Shown: positions 8,422 through 17,622, counted from the stretch's first letter. The stretch is 64,000 nucleotides of DNA from Embleya hyalina (GCF_003967355.1 NZ_BIFH01000017.1:395065-459064); one strand, 5' to 3'. A program made the numbers and translations. Notes: generated by a model not told the origin, from the sequence alone.

Positions 8422-8711
8422 GACGGAACGTCAACTCCCCTGCACCCCCCGGCCGCACGGGCCCAGCCGCCGCACGGCACCCCCACCCGAACGAAGCTAG
8501 CGCCCGATCCGGCCCGGCGCGGGCCAACCGGGAAATCCGCGGGGGTCGGACCGGCCTGCGAAGATCCTTGGCGGAGTCCCGGTTGCACGTGACGCCGAGG
8601 CGTTTGGCACGCTGTTGCACGCACAGTCACCGATCCGGGCGCCGGCACGATCCCAGCATCGATGGGAACGGCCGCCCGGCAAGCAGCACATGAACGAGAA
8701 GGGAACGCCAC

Positions 8712-9224
8712 GTGGCCGCGGGTACCCCGACGACGACACTGGCGAAGGAACGTACGGCGGAAGTGGATCCGACGATCGAACCGGCCCGCGAGACCCCGGA
8801 CCGGGGCACCCCGCGGGGAACGCGCGAGAGCATCCTCCCGGCCGTGGCGGCCGCGCTGATCATCGGCAAGCGGATCAGCACCCGGGCGGGCGCCAAGGGC
8901 GACACCGTGCCGAACCCGCATCCGCTGGTCCGGGACTTCCTGCTGGCACTGCCGCCCGAATCGCGCGAGCGCTGGCGGGGCCGCTGCCCCGAGGTCGAGT
9001 TGGTCTCCGAGCACCTCTTCGAGGCCGAGGCGGCGCGCAGCAAACGGGCGGCCCGGCGGCCGTTCACCGTGCAGGAGGCGCGCCGCTCGCTCAAGGGGGC
9101 CAAGCTGACACTGCGCCGGATCCGCGAGGACGGCGACCCACAGCACGACACCTATCAGCCGCCGTGCCGATCCTGCGCTCCGATGCTCGACCACTTCGGC
9201 GTCACACCGACGGAAAGCGGCTGA
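8712..9224 (+). CDS. YwqJ-related putative deaminase (toxin domain)
   Basis: A 170-residue protein whose C-terminal half looks like the YwqJ branch of the cytidine-deaminase fold found in polymorphic toxins. The zinc-ligand and catalytic pairs are CPE at residues 92-94 and PCRSC at 151-155. The order (CxE, then a helix-rich insert, then PCxxC) matches the family. No signal peptide, WXG or RHS repeats precede the domain, so it is a free-standing effector or a non-secreted enzyme. GTG at 8712 has AAGGGA about eight bases upstream. It lies one base before the SUKH-3 gene, and that pairing is the main reason to call it a toxin. Its substrate (nucleotide or nucleic acid base) is unknown. Confidence 0.72.
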   Translation: MAAGTPTTTLAKERTAEVDPTIEPARETPDRGTPRGTRESILPAVAAALIIGKRISTRAGAKGDTVPNPHPLVRDFLLALPPESRERWRGRCPEVELVSEHLFEAEAARSKRAARRPFTVQEARRSLKGAKLTLRRIREDGDPQHDTYQPPCRSCAPMLDHFGVTPTESG

Positions 9225-9225
9225 C

Positions 9226-9708
9226 GTGTCCCGGTTCTCCTCCGACGTGGTGCACGAACTCAAGCGGGCCGGCTGGACGGTGGGCCGGCGTCGGCTGACC
9301 CAGGCCGAGACGTGGGCCCGGCAGATCAGCGACCACGAGTCGCCCGACGGCCACCGGCACAGCGTGTTCCCGGCGGCGCTGGTGGCCTGGGCCGAGTTCG
9401 GCACCCTGCACTTCGCGATCGGCGGCGCCGGCAAGGACGTCCTGCGCCGACCGTTCACCATCGATCCCACCCGGGGGTTGCACCTGCCCCGCACGCTGAC
9501 CGACGTGGGCCGCGCGCTGGGCACCCCGCTGGCGCCGCTCGGCGACGAGGACGGCGGCAGCGCCTACCTGGCCATCGACCCGGGCGGTCGGGTGTTCGGC
9601 CTGGACCACACCGGCGAGTGGTTCATCGGCTCGTCGATGGACGCCGCGATCAGCACGCTGGTCCTGGGGCACGCCCCGGTACGCATCCGCGACGACGGGC
9701 GCTGGTAG
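9226..9708 (+). CDS. SUKH-3 domain immunity protein
   Basis: A 160-residue protein with SUKH-3-like features: an N-terminal helix (VVHELKRAGWTVGR), the WAEFGTLHF strand segment, and YLAIDPGGRVFGLDHTGEWFIGSSMDAAI near the end. SUKH proteins are immunity factors that bind the toxin encoded just upstream. GTG at 9226 is one base after the deaminase stop, so the pair is cotranslated. A strong hairpin follows at 9735-9768 and ends the two-gene unit. Confidence 0.8.
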   Translation: MSRFSSDVVHELKRAGWTVGRRRLTQAETWARQISDHESPDGHRHSVFPAALVAWAEFGTLHFAIGGAGKDVLRRPFTIDPTRGLHLPRTLTDVGRALGTPLAPLGDEDGGSAYLAIDPGGRVFGLDHTGEWFIGSSMDAAISTLVLGHAPVRIRDDGRW

Positions 9709-9734
9709 CCGCGGCCGGCGGTGCCACGCGTGCG

Positions 9735-9768
9735 AAAGGGCGGCGCCCCGCAGGGGGCACCGCCCTTT
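9735..9768. terminator. Terminator between the SUKH-3 gene and pth (convergent)
   Basis: AAAGGGCGGCGCCCC pairs with GGGGCACCGCCCTTT around a very short loop, with one G-U pair. The A-run and T-run at the stem ends make it usable from both strands, which fits two genes converging here. Confidence 0.8.
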
Positions 9769-9783
9769 GTCGTCGTGGCTCGC

Positions 9784-10380
9784 TCAGGTGTTGAAGCGGT
9801 TCTGCGCCCGCTCCAGCCCCTCGCGGACCAGTGCCTCGCACGCGTCGGCCGCCCGGTCCACCTCGAACCCCAGTTCCTTGCGCTCGGTCGCGGAGAAGTC
9901 CCTGAGCACGAACGCCGCGACGTCCATCCGGCCCGGGGGTCGCCCGATGCCGAACCGCACCCGCAGATAGTCCGGCCCGAGCGACTTGGTGATCGACTTC
10001 AGGCCGTTGTGCCCGTTGTCGCCCCCGCCGCGCTTGAGCCGCAACACGCCGTAGTCGACGTCCAGCTCGTCGTGCACCGCGATGATGTTCGCGACCGGGA
10101 TCTTGTAGAAGTCGCGCAGCGCGGTCACCGGACCGCCGGAGAGGTTCATGAACGACATCGGCTTGGCCAGCACCACGCGGTGCGGGCCGATCCGGGTCTC
10201 CACCACCTGGGCGCGCGACTTGTGCGCCTTGAATTTCGACCGATCCCGCTCGGCGAGCAGGTCGACCACCATGAACCCGACGTTGTGGCGATTCCCGGCG
10301 TATTCGGGGCCGGGATTGCCGAGGCCCACGACCAGCCAGGGACTGTCGTCCGTGGTGGCGTGGGCCTGCGACTCACTCAT
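9784..10380 (-). CDS. pth: Peptidyl-tRNA hydrolase
   Basis: A 198-residue enzyme that frees tRNA from peptidyl-tRNA dropped by stalled ribosomes, acting in the cytoplasm. Its signatures are [21 protein letters not shown] (Asn and catalytic His), [19 protein letters not shown] and [13 protein letters not shown]. The length is typical. It follows the L25 gene by 38 bp on the same strand, the usual actinobacterial arrangement with prs and glmU upstream. Confidence 0.97.
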   Translation of the reverse strand: MSESQAHATTDDSPWLVVGLGNPGPEYAGNRHNVGFMVVDLLAERDRSKFKAHKSRAQVVETRIGPHRVVLAKPMSFMNLSGGPVTALRDFYKIPVANIIAVHDELDVDYGVLRLKRGGGDNGHNGLKSITKSLGPDYLRVRFGIGRPPGRMDVAAFVLRDFSATERKELGFEVDRAADACEALVREGLERAQNRFNT

Positions 10381-10418
10381 GATGCCGTTGTCCCCGCGTT
10401 CGTCGCGCGTGTGTCGAC

Positions 10419-10997
10419 TCAGGCCTCGTCGGCCGCGGTCTCCTCGGCGGTCGGCTCGGGCGCCGACGGGGTCAGGATGTGCAGGATGACCGCCTCGGGG
10501 TCGCCCGCGAGCGCGGTGCCCTTCGGCAGCTTGATGTCCTTGGCGTGTACCGAGGCGCCCGGCTCCAGGCCGGTCACGTCGATCTCGATGGTGCCGGGGA
10601 GGGCGGTGGCGTCGGCCTCGACGGGGAGCGCCGGGACGACGGTCTCCAGCAGGCCGCCCGGGGCGATCTCGCCGACGGTGCTGACCGGAACCTCGACCGT
10701 GACCGTCTCGCCCTTCTGGACGATCAGGAGGTCGACGTGCTCCAGGTGCCGCTTGATCGGGTGCCGCTGGACGTCCTTGGGCAGGGCGAGCTGCGCCTTG
10801 CCGTCGATGTCCAGCGAGAACAGCACGTTGGGGGTCTTGAGCGCGAGCATGAGCTCGTGGCCCGGAAGCGCAAGGTGGAGCGGAGCGGAGCCGTGACCGT
10901 AGAGGACGGCCGGCACCTTACCCGCGCGACGGGCGCGACGGGCGGCACCCTTGCCGAACTCGGAACGCGGCTCGGCGACGATACGGACCTCGGACAC
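10419..10997 (-). CDS. rplY: 50S ribosomal protein L25/general stress protein Ctc
   Basis: A 192-residue long-form L25 (CTC) that binds 5S rRNA. The N-terminal L25 domain runs from [20 protein letters not shown] through [10 protein letters not shown], and the C-terminal TL5-like domain includes [19 protein letters not shown]. It ends in an acidic tail ([14 protein letters not shown]). GTG at 10997 has GAGGAG eight bases upstream, which decides it over longer in-frame starts. It lies between prs and pth. Confidence 0.95.
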   Translation of the reverse strand: MSEVRIVAEPRSEFGKGAARRARRAGKVPAVLYGHGSAPLHLALPGHELMLALKTPNVLFSLDIDGKAQLALPKDVQRHPIKRHLEHVDLLIVQKGETVTVEVPVSTVGEIAPGGLLETVVPALPVEADATALPGTIEIDVTGLEPGASVHAKDIKLPKGTALAGDPEAVILHILTPSAPEPTAEETAADEA

Positions 10998-11419
10998 GAC
11001 GGGTACTCCTCGAACGACGCGGTGGCGGATGGCGGGGCGGGGTCCCCATGATGCGGATCGACTGCGGACGGTGATCGCCGGAGCCGGTTCGTAGGTGCCC
11101 GAGTGGCACCGGGTCCCCTGCAAAAGCCTTGGAGGAGTACACGACACACAACTACCGCGTCGATCACGGAGCAAGTAGCGCGCATCCCTCGCCGGGCAAC
11201 CCCGTTAGCCTACCCGCTCTTCTCGGTCGACCCGAAATCGGGTCGCGACAAGCACCACTCGAACGAGTGATGGCACGCCCCCCGGTCAGGGCACGATACC
11301 GCGAAGAGCGAGCGGGCACACGTACGCCGCCCGGCCGAACGGACGGGCGGCGTACGCGAGTTGGAACAGTCGAGACTCGGCATCCCGCTAAGGTGCCGAA
11401 TGTCGGCCGGACCTTCGGA
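10998..11419. other. Gap between prs and rplY (about 420 bp)
   Basis: No convincing gene is seen. It holds the hairpin at 11321-11356 that probably ends prs transcription, and must contain the rplY promoter between there and 10997. Confidence 0.5.
11321..11356 (-). terminator. Terminator downstream of prs
   Basis: A perfect 13-bp inverted repeat, CGTACGCCGCCCG and CGGGCGGCGTACG, with a 10-base loop. It lies about 65 bases beyond the prs stop on the minus strand. Confidence 0.75.
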
Positions 11420-12397
11420 TCAGCTGTGGCCCTCGAACAGGCTCGTGACCGAACCGTCCTCGAAGACCTCGCGGATCGCGCGGCCCACCATCGGGGCGAT
11501 CGACAGGACGGTCAGCTTGTCGAACCGACGCCCCTCCTCGATCGGCAGCGAGTTGGTCACGATGACCTCGCTGATCCGCGAGTTCTTCAGCCGGTCCACG
11601 GCGGGGCCGGAGAGCACCGCGTGGGTGGCGGCCACGATCACGTCGGCCGCGCCGTTCTCGTACAGCGCGTCGGCGGCGGCGCAGATCGTGCCACCGGTGT
11701 CGATCATGTCGTCGACCAGCACACAGGTGCGGCCGGCGACGTCACCGACCACCTCGTGCACGGTGACCTCGTTGGCGATGTTCGGGTCGCGACGCTTGTG
11801 GATGATCGCCAGCGGGGCGCCGAGGCGGTCCGTCCACTGGTCCGCCACCCGGACCCGGCCGGCGTCCGGGGAGACCACGGTCAGCCGCTCGCGGTCCACC
11901 CGCTTGCCCACGTGGTCGGCCAGCAGCGGCAGCGCGAACAGGTGGTCCACCGGGCCGTCGAAGAAGCCCTGGATCTGCGAGGTGTGCAGGTCCACGGCCA
12001 TCAGTCGGTCGGCGCCCGCGGTCTTGAACAGGTCCGCCATCAGCCGCGCCGAGATCGGCTCGCGACCGCGGTGCTTCTTGTCCTGACGGGCGTAGCCGTA
12101 GAACGGGACGATGACCGTGATGCGCTTGGCGGAGGCCCGCTTGAGCGCGTCGATCATGATCAGCTGTTCCATGATCCACGTGTTGATCGGAGCCGTGTGG
12201 CTCTGGATCACGAAGGCGTCGGCACCTCGTACGGAGTCCTCGAACCGTACGTAGATCTCCCCGTTGGCGAACTCGAAGGCCTTGGTGGGAACGAGGTCCG
12301 CACCGAGCTCCGAGGCCACCTCCTTCGCAAGTTCGGGGTGGGCCCTGCCCGTGAAGAGCATGAGCTTGCGCTCAGGCGTCACCTTGATCCCGCTCAC
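11420..12397 (-). CDS. prs: Ribose-phosphate pyrophosphokinase (PRPP synthetase)
   Basis: A 325-residue enzyme that makes PRPP from ribose 5-phosphate and ATP for purine, pyrimidine, His and Trp synthesis. The class I features are FANGEIYVRFEDSVRG, the flexible-loop region YGYARQDKKHRGREPISA, DLHTSQIQGFFD, and the PRPP-binding loop VLVDDMIDTGGT. GTG at 12397 overlaps the glmU stop by four bases (GTGA), so the two are translationally coupled. Confidence 0.97.
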   Translation of the reverse strand: MSGIKVTPERKLMLFTGRAHPELAKEVASELGADLVPTKAFEFANGEIYVRFEDSVRGADAFVIQSHTAPINTWIMEQLIMIDALKRASAKRITVIVPFYGYARQDKKHRGREPISARLMADLFKTAGADRLMAVDLHTSQIQGFFDGPVDHLFALPLLADHVGKRVDRERLTVVSPDAGRVRVADQWTDRLGAPLAIIHKRRDPNIANEVTVHEVVGDVAGRTCVLVDDMIDTGGTICAAADALYENGAADVIVAATHAVLSGPAVDRLKNSRISEVIVTNSLPIEEGRRFDKLTVLSIAPMVGRAIREVFEDGSVTSLFEGHS

Positions 12398-13932
12398 AGC
12401 ACCGTCTCCTTGCCATTCGCCTCGGCAGAACCGTCGTTCGGCCCGGCCGTTGTGTGCACGTCACCCGCGTCGCCCTGGCTCGACGCGAGCGCGCGTTCGG
12501 CGGCCTGCGCCGAGGCCGTACCCGCGCGTTTGCGTGCGACCCACCCGTCGATGTTGCGTTGGCGCCCCCGCGCCACCGCCATCACACCGGGTGGGACATC
12601 TTCGGTGATCGCCGATCCGGCGGCCGTGTAGGCGCCGTCGCCGATCTCGATCGGGGCGACCAGCATGGTGTCGCTGCCCACGCGGACGTGGTCGCCGACC
12701 ACCGTGTGGTGCTTGTTCACGCCGTCGTAGTTCACGAAGATCGTGGCCGCGCCGATGTTGGTGCCCACTCCGATGGTCGCATCCCCGACATAGGTCAGAT
12801 GCGGCACCTTCGAACCCTCGCCGACCACGGCGTTCTTCATCTCCACGAAGCCGCCGGCCTTGGCCTTGGCGGCGAGGCGGGTACCGGGCCGCAGGTAGGT
12901 GTACGGGCCCACGGTCGCCTCGGGGCCGATCTCGGCACCCTCGCTCGTGGTGTTGTACACGTGCGCCCGCGGCCCGACGACCGTATCGCGCAGCGTGCAG
13001 TTGGGACCCACCACGGCCTCGGCGGCGATGCTGGTGACGCCGTGCAGCTGGGTGTTGGGGTGCACGACGGCGTCCGGCTCGAACGTCACGTCGACGTCGA
13101 TCCAGGTGGTCGCGGGGTCGATCACGGTGACCCCGGCGCGCATCACGGCCTCGATCAGGCGGTCGTTGAACACCCGCCGCGCCTCGGCGAGCTGCACCCG
13201 GTCGTTGACGCCCAGGATCTCCCGGTGGTCCACGGCGGCCGCGGCGCCCACCCGGTGTCCGGCCTCGCGCAACACGTGCAGCGTGTCGGTGAGGTATTCC
13301 TCGCCCTGACTGTTGTGCGGGGTGATCTGTCCCAGCGCCTCGCGCAGCAGCTTGCCGTCGAACGCGTACACGCCGGAGTTGATCTCGGCGATCGCGCGCT
13401 GCGCGGCGGTGGCGTCCTTGTGCTCGACGATCGCGGTCACGGCGCCGCGCCCGTCGGGGGTGTTCTCCCGGACGATCCGGCCGTAGCCGGTCGGGTCGGG
13501 CACCACCGCGGAGAGCACGGTGACGGCGTTGCCCTCGCTCTCGTGGGTGGCGACCAGGGCGGCCAGGCTGTCCGAGGTCAGCAGCGGGGTGTCCCCGCAG
13601 GTGACCAGGACCACTCCGTCGGGTTCGCGGCTGCTCGCGGCGAGCCCGTCCAGGGCGACGCGCACGGCGTGGCCGGTGCCGTTCTGCTCCTCCTGGACGA
13701 CCACCTTGGCCGCGGGGTCCAGTACGGAGAGGTAGCCGGCGACCTTGTCGCGGCCGTGGCCGACGACGACGATCAGGTCTTCGGGATCCAGTCGTCGGGC
13801 GGCCTCCACCACGTGCCCGACCATGGCCCGACCGGCCAGGGTGTGCAGCACCTTCGGGGTGGTCCTGGAGCGCATGCGGGTGCCCTCACCCGCAGCGAGT
13901 ACGACGACGGCAGCCGGGCGGATGGGGCTCAC
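12394..13932 (-). CDS. glmU: Bifunctional GlcNAc-1-phosphate uridyltransferase/glucosamine-1-phosphate acetyltransferase
   Basis: A 512-residue enzyme for the last two steps to UDP-GlcNAc, precursor of peptidoglycan and of the sugar cluster at 1-8.4 kb. The N-terminal pyrophosphorylase has VVVLAAGEGTRMRS, GTGHAVRVALD and VTCGDTPLL. The C-terminal left-handed beta-helix acetyltransferase has GVTSIAAEAVVGPNCTLRD, YLRPGTRLAAKAKAGGFVEM and FVNYDGVNKHHTVVGD. GTG at 13932 has GAGGAG nine bases upstream. The last 40 or so residues (about 473-512) are a low-complexity Ala/Gly/Ser tail beyond the usual end. Confidence 0.97.
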   Translation of the reverse strand: MSPIRPAAVVVLAAGEGTRMRSRTTPKVLHTLAGRAMVGHVVEAARRLDPEDLIVVVGHGRDKVAGYLSVLDPAAKVVVQEEQNGTGHAVRVALDGLAASSREPDGVVLVTCGDTPLLTSDSLAALVATHESEGNAVTVLSAVVPDPTGYGRIVRENTPDGRGAVTAIVEHKDATAAQRAIAEINSGVYAFDGKLLREALGQITPHNSQGEEYLTDTLHVLREAGHRVGAAAAVDHREILGVNDRVQLAEARRVFNDRLIEAVMRAGVTVIDPATTWIDVDVTFEPDAVVHPNTQLHGVTSIAAEAVVGPNCTLRDTVVGPRAHVYNTTSEGAEIGPEATVGPYTYLRPGTRLAAKAKAGGFVEMKNAVVGEGSKVPHLTYVGDATIGVGTNIGAATIFVNYDGVNKHHTVVGDHVRVGSDTMLVAPIEIGDGAYTAAGSAITEDVPPGVMAVARGRQRNIDGWVARKRAGTASAQAAERALASSQGDAGDVHTTAGPNDGSAEANGKETVL

Positions 13933-14104
13933 AGAGCAAGGCTCCTCGGCATCGCTGGCGGGGGATGCCCGACGACCCCGAAGGCCGACTTCGGAGATAC
14001 GAAATGACGGCACGACGAAGCCGAGCCGAACAAACCGGGCCCTATGAGGATAGCGCCGTCGGCGGGAGCCTCCACGCGCCGATGCGGTCCGCACGACCGA
14101 AGGG

Positions 14105-14177
14105 CTCCGCTACCAGGATTTGAACCTGGACCAAGGGGACCAAAACCCCGTGTGCTGCCGAGTTACACCATAGCGGA
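14105..14177 (-). tRNA. tRNA-Gln(UUG)
   Basis: On the minus strand the acceptor arms TCCGCTA and TAGCGGA pair fully. The T-arm reads CCAGG TTCAAAT CCTGG. The anticodon stem is GGGG/CCCC with loop TTTTGGT, giving anticodon TTG (reads CAA). No CCA is encoded. It lies about 170 bp upstream of glmU on the same strand. Confidence 0.93.
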
Positions 14178-14477
14178 ATGAATCGGGCATTCCGCCTGAG
14201 CAGCGGGTTCATCCCGTTTTCACGGCACCCACTATGCCGGCCCCCCGGCGTCCCGTGCGCGAATAACCCCCCGGAAACCGGGCCCAAGATCGCCGACGCG
14301 CCGTCGGCATGCTCGCGCGCGCACCTGGAAAACGTCCTCCCCGGGGTGCGCGAAGGAAGAACGAGAAGGCGTACAGACCCCTCGCTTTCCGCTCATGACC
14401 TGCCATACTGACGGAACTTACGGCTCCGTAGGTTACGTCGCCGTAGCGTTGCCTGCCCCCGACCTGAGGGAATCCCT
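14178..14477. other. Divergent promoter region between tRNA-Gln and the desaturase
   Basis: A 300-base gap without a supported gene. It must carry the tRNA promoter on the minus strand and the desaturase promoter on the plus strand. A palindromic operator candidate lies at 14416-14433. Confidence 0.5.
14416..14433. promoter_or_regulatory. Palindromic operator candidate for the TetR regulator
   Basis: ACTTACGG-CT-CCGTAGGT is an 18-bp near-perfect palindrome with one mismatch, 44 bases before the desaturase ATG. A TACG/CGTA pair also occurs just downstream. Size, symmetry and place suit a TetR-dimer site, most likely for the regulator encoded just after the desaturase. Confidence 0.6.
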
Positions 14478-15455
14478 ATGACCGTTTCCTCCCCCGGTTC
14501 CCCCGGCGCCGGCGTGCTCGAAGCCGAACGGAAGTCCGCCGACTCGGCCCCACGCGGCACGCTCGGCGGCGAGCGCAAGCACGCCGCCGAACAGATCGCG
14601 CTGGCGCTCTTCATCGGCGTCCCGTTCCTCGCGCTGGTGGCAGCGGTACCGGTCGCCTGGGGATGGGGACTGTCCTGGCGCGACGTGGTGCTCGCGGTGG
14701 TGATGTACGCCATCACCGGTCACGGCATCACCATCGGGTTCCACCGCTACTTCACCCACGGGTCGTTCAAGGCCAAGCGCCCGGTCCGGATCGCGCTGGC
14801 GATCGCGGGCAACATGGCCGTACAGGGGCCGCTGGTGCGCTGGGTGGCCGACCACCGCAAGCACCACAAGTTCTCCGACAAGGAGGGCGACCCGCACTCG
14901 CCGTGGCGCTACGGCACCGGCGTCGGCGCGCTGTCCAAGGGCCTGTGGTGGGCGCACATGGGGTGGCTGTTCGACGTCGAGCAGACCTCGCAGGAGAAGT
15001 ACGCGCCCGACCTGCTCAAGGACCGCGACATGATTCGCGTCTCCCGCCAGTTCCCGCTGTGGGTGGCGGTCTCACTGGCCGCTCCCGCGCTGGTCGGCGG
15101 GCTGTGGGCGTGGTCGTGGCAGGGCGCGGTGACCGCGTTCTTCTGGGCCGGCCTGGTCCGGGTCGCGGTGCTCCACCACGTGACGTGGTCGATCAACTCG
15201 ATCTGCCACGCGGCGGGCGAACGGCCGTTCAAGTCGCGCGACCGTTCCGGCAACGTGTGGTGGCTGGCCATCCCGTCGATGGGCGAGTCCTGGCACAACC
15301 TGCACCACGCGGACCAGACCAGCGCCCGGCACGGGGTGCTGCGCGGTCAGCTCGACAGCAGCGCCCGGACGATCCGCTGGATGGAGAAGCTGGGCTGGGT
15401 CTGGGACGTGCGTTGGCCGGACCGGGAACGGGTCGCCGCACGGCGCGCGGCATGA
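14478..15455 (+). CDS. Acyl-CoA/acyl-lipid delta-9-type fatty acid desaturase
   Basis: A 325-residue integral-membrane di-iron desaturase that puts a double bond into saturated acyl chains to adjust membrane fluidity. The three histidine boxes are HRYFTH (HX4H), HRKHH (HX2HH) and HNLHH in SMGESWHNLHHADQT. Two hydrophobic blocks flank the first box (IALALFIGVPFLALVAAV; VLAVVMYAITGHGITI) and a third lies before the last box. ATG at 14478 has GAGGGA seven bases upstream. The TetR gene starts 7 bases after the stop, so the two form an operon that is probably autoregulated through the upstream palindrome. Confidence 0.92.
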   Translation: MTVSSPGSPGAGVLEAERKSADSAPRGTLGGERKHAAEQIALALFIGVPFLALVAAVPVAWGWGLSWRDVVLAVVMYAITGHGITIGFHRYFTHGSFKAKRPVRIALAIAGNMAVQGPLVRWVADHRKHHKFSDKEGDPHSPWRYGTGVGALSKGLWWAHMGWLFDVEQTSQEKYAPDLLKDRDMIRVSRQFPLWVAVSLAAPALVGGLWAWSWQGAVTAFFWAGLVRVAVLHHVTWSINSICHAAGERPFKSRDRSGNVWWLAIPSMGESWHNLHHADQTSARHGVLRGQLDSSARTIRWMEKLGWVWDVRWPDRERVAARRAA

Positions 15456-15462
15456 TGGGCCA

Positions 15463-16116
15463 GTGACCGAGACCAGCAGGCGGAGTGCACCGCGCGGCGG
15501 CGGTCGTGTGCGCATGACCGGAAAAGAGCGCCGGGAGCAGTTGATCGACATCGGTCGAACACTGTTCGCGGAGCGTGGCTACGACGCGACCAGTGTCGAG
15601 GAGATCGCGCACAAGGCCGGCGTGTCGAAGCCGGTGGTCTACGAACACTTCGGCGGCAAGGAAGGGCTGTACGCGGTCGTCGTGGACCGCGAGACGAGCG
15701 CACTGCTGGACGGGGTGACCGGCGCGCTGACCGGCGGCCACCCCCGGGAGCTGCTGGAGCAGGCCGCCTTCGCGCTCCTCGACTACATCGACCACAACAC
15801 CGACGGCTTCCGCATCCTGGTCCGGGACTCGCCGGTGGCCCAGTCGACGGGCACCTTCGCCTCGCTGATCAGCGACATCGCCTCGCAGGTCGAGGACGTG
15901 CTCGGCCTGGAGTTCAAGTCGCGCGGCTACGACCCGAAGCTGGCCCCGATGTACGCCCAGATGCTGGTCGGGATGGTCGCCCTGACCGGCCAGTGGTGGC
16001 TCGACGTCCGCCGCCCCAAGAAGGCCGACGTCGCCGCGCACCTGGTCAACCTGGCCTGGAACGGCCTCTCCGGCATCGAACCCAAACCGAGGCTGGTCGG
16101 CCGCCGCAGCTCGTGA
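15463..16116 (+). CDS. TetR/AcrR family transcriptional regulator
   Basis: A 217-residue repressor-type protein. The N-terminal helix-turn-helix is residues 18-65 (RREQLIDIGRTLFAERGYDA, then EEIAHKAGVSKPVVYEHFGGKEGLYAVV), with a variable ligand-binding C-terminal domain. It starts at GTG 15463, seven bases after the desaturase stop. The likely target is the desaturase promoter. By analogy with other desaturase-linked TetR proteins the ligand may be an acyl-CoA; that is inference. Confidence 0.92.
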   Translation: MTETSRRSAPRGGGRVRMTGKERREQLIDIGRTLFAERGYDATSVEEIAHKAGVSKPVVYEHFGGKEGLYAVVVDRETSALLDGVTGALTGGHPRELLEQAAFALLDYIDHNTDGFRILVRDSPVAQSTGTFASLISDIASQVEDVLGLEFKSRGYDPKLAPMYAQMLVGMVALTGQWWLDVRRPKKADVAAHLVNLAWNGLSGIEPKPRLVGRRSS

Positions 16117-16297
16117 CCCGACCCGGAGTCGGCGGCATACGTGGCGGGGGCGCCCCCCGGGGGGTGGCCCCTTTCTCGGCCCGCGCCGCGGCCGACCCCG
16201 ACATCCGACGCGTCGGCCTCGACACGTTGTCCGGCCCGGCGTCGCATCGAGGCCGGCGCCGGCCCATCGGCGGCGGACTCGCGCCGTGTGGCGTGGG

Positions 16298-16332
16298 GAC
16301 GGCCGCGGAGTGCCGGAGGCTCCGCGGCCGTC
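16298..16332. terminator. Terminator between TetR and rocD (convergent)
   Basis: A perfect 13-bp stem, GACGGCCGCGGAG and CTCCGCGGCCGTC, with a 9-base loop. It lies 18 bases past the rocD stop and can serve both converging units. Confidence 0.75.
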
Positions 16333-16350
16333 GCGATCCGGCGGACCGGG

Positions 16351-17622
16351 CTACGCCAGGACCGCGCGGAGTTGGTCCAGGGACCACTCCAGGTCGTCCT
16401 TGGAGATCACCAGGGGCGGGGCGATGCGGATGGTCTGGCCGTGGGTGTCCTTGACCAGTACGCCCCGGTCGAGCAGGGCCTGGGAGACCGCGCGCGCGGT
16501 GCCGTGCGCCGGGTCGACGTCGACGCCCGCCCACAGGCCGCGGCCGCGGACCGCGGTCACGGAGTGCCCCACCAGCGTGGCGAGTTCGCGGTGCAGGTGG
16601 TCGCCGAGGTCGGCGGAGCGCTGCTGGAACTCGCCGGAGCGCAGGATCTCCAGGACCTCCAGGCCCACCGCGCAGGCCAGCGGGTTGCCGCCGAACGTGG
16701 AGCCGTGCTCGCCGGGGGCGAACACACCGAGCACCGCGCGGGACGACACCACGGCCGAGATCGGCAGGATGCCGCCGCCGAGCGCCTTGCCCAGGATGTA
16801 CATGTCGGGCACGACACCCTCGTGCTCGCACGCGAAGGTGCGGCCCGTGCGGCCGAGTCCGGACTGGATCTCGTCGGCGATGAACAACACGTCGCGCTCG
16901 GCGGTGACCCGGCGCACCTCGGCCAGGTAGCCGGGCGGCGGGACCAGCACGCCGGCCTCGCCCTGGATCGGTTCGAGCAGCACCGCCACCGTGTCGTCGG
17001 TGATCGCCGCGCGCAGCGCCGCCGCGTCGCCGTAGGGCACGACGTCGAAGCCCGGGGTGTACGGGCCGAAGTGCCGGCGCGCCTCCTCGTCGGTGGAGAA
17101 GCTGACGATCGTGGTGGTGCGGCCGTGGAAGTTGCCCGCCGCCACGATGATCCGGGCCCGCCCGTCCGGCACGCCCTTGACCTCGTAGCCCCACTTGCGC
17201 GCGGTCTTGACCGCGGTCTCCACCGCCTCCGCGCCGGTGTTCATCACCAGGACCATCTCCATGCCCGCCAACTCCGCGAGTTGCTCGCAGAACGGCGCGA
17301 AGCGGTCGTTGTGGAACGCCCGGCTGGTCAGCGTGACCCGGTCCAACTGCCGCTTGGCGGCGTCGATCAGGCGCGCGTTGCCGTGTCCGAAGTTGAGCGC
17401 GGAGTACCCGGCCAGCATGTCCAGGTAACGCCGGCCCTCGACGTCGGTCATCCAGGCCCCGTGCGCCTCGGCGACCACGATCGGCAGCGGGTGGTAGTTG
17501 TGCGCGCTGTAGTCCTCGGCCAACGCGATCAGTCGGGTGCTCTCGGTGCCGGGGCCGCCCGGGCGGCCGACCCCGGACTTGTGCTCGGGAGCGGAGGGGG
17601 CGGGGGTGTGCTGCGTGCTCAT
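16351..17622 (-). CDS. rocD: Ornithine aminotransferase
   Basis: A 423-residue class III PLP aminotransferase converting ornithine and 2-oxoglutarate to glutamate-5-semialdehyde and glutamate. Markers are the N-terminal DYSAHNYHPLPIVVAEAHGAW, MNTGAEAVETAVKTARKWGY, AAGNFHGRT, EPIQGEAGV, the metal/cofactor-site run FIADEIQSGLGRTG, and the Schiff-base lysine in ILGKALGGG. ATG at 17622 has AAAGGA five bases upstream. About 25 extra N-terminal residues are Pro/Gly/Ser-rich. It lies 174 bp downstream of the DDAH-like gene on the same strand, the usual Streptomyces pairing for arginine/ornithine breakdown. Confidence 0.95.
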   Translation of the reverse strand: MSTQHTPAPSAPEHKSGVGRPGGPGTESTRLIALAEDYSAHNYHPLPIVVAEAHGAWMTDVEGRRYLDMLAGYSALNFGHGNARLIDAAKRQLDRVTLTSRAFHNDRFAPFCEQLAELAGMEMVLVMNTGAEAVETAVKTARKWGYEVKGVPDGRARIIVAAGNFHGRTTTIVSFSTDEEARRHFGPYTPGFDVVPYGDAAALRAAITDDTVAVLLEPIQGEAGVLVPPPGYLAEVRRVTAERDVLFIADEIQSGLGRTGRTFACEHEGVVPDMYILGKALGGGILPISAVVSSRAVLGVFAPGEHGSTFGGNPLACAVGLEVLEILRSGEFQQRSADLGDHLHRELATLVGHSVTAVRGRGLWAGVDVDPAHGTARAVSQALLDRGVLVKDTHGQTIRIAPPLVISKDDLEWSLDQLRAVLA

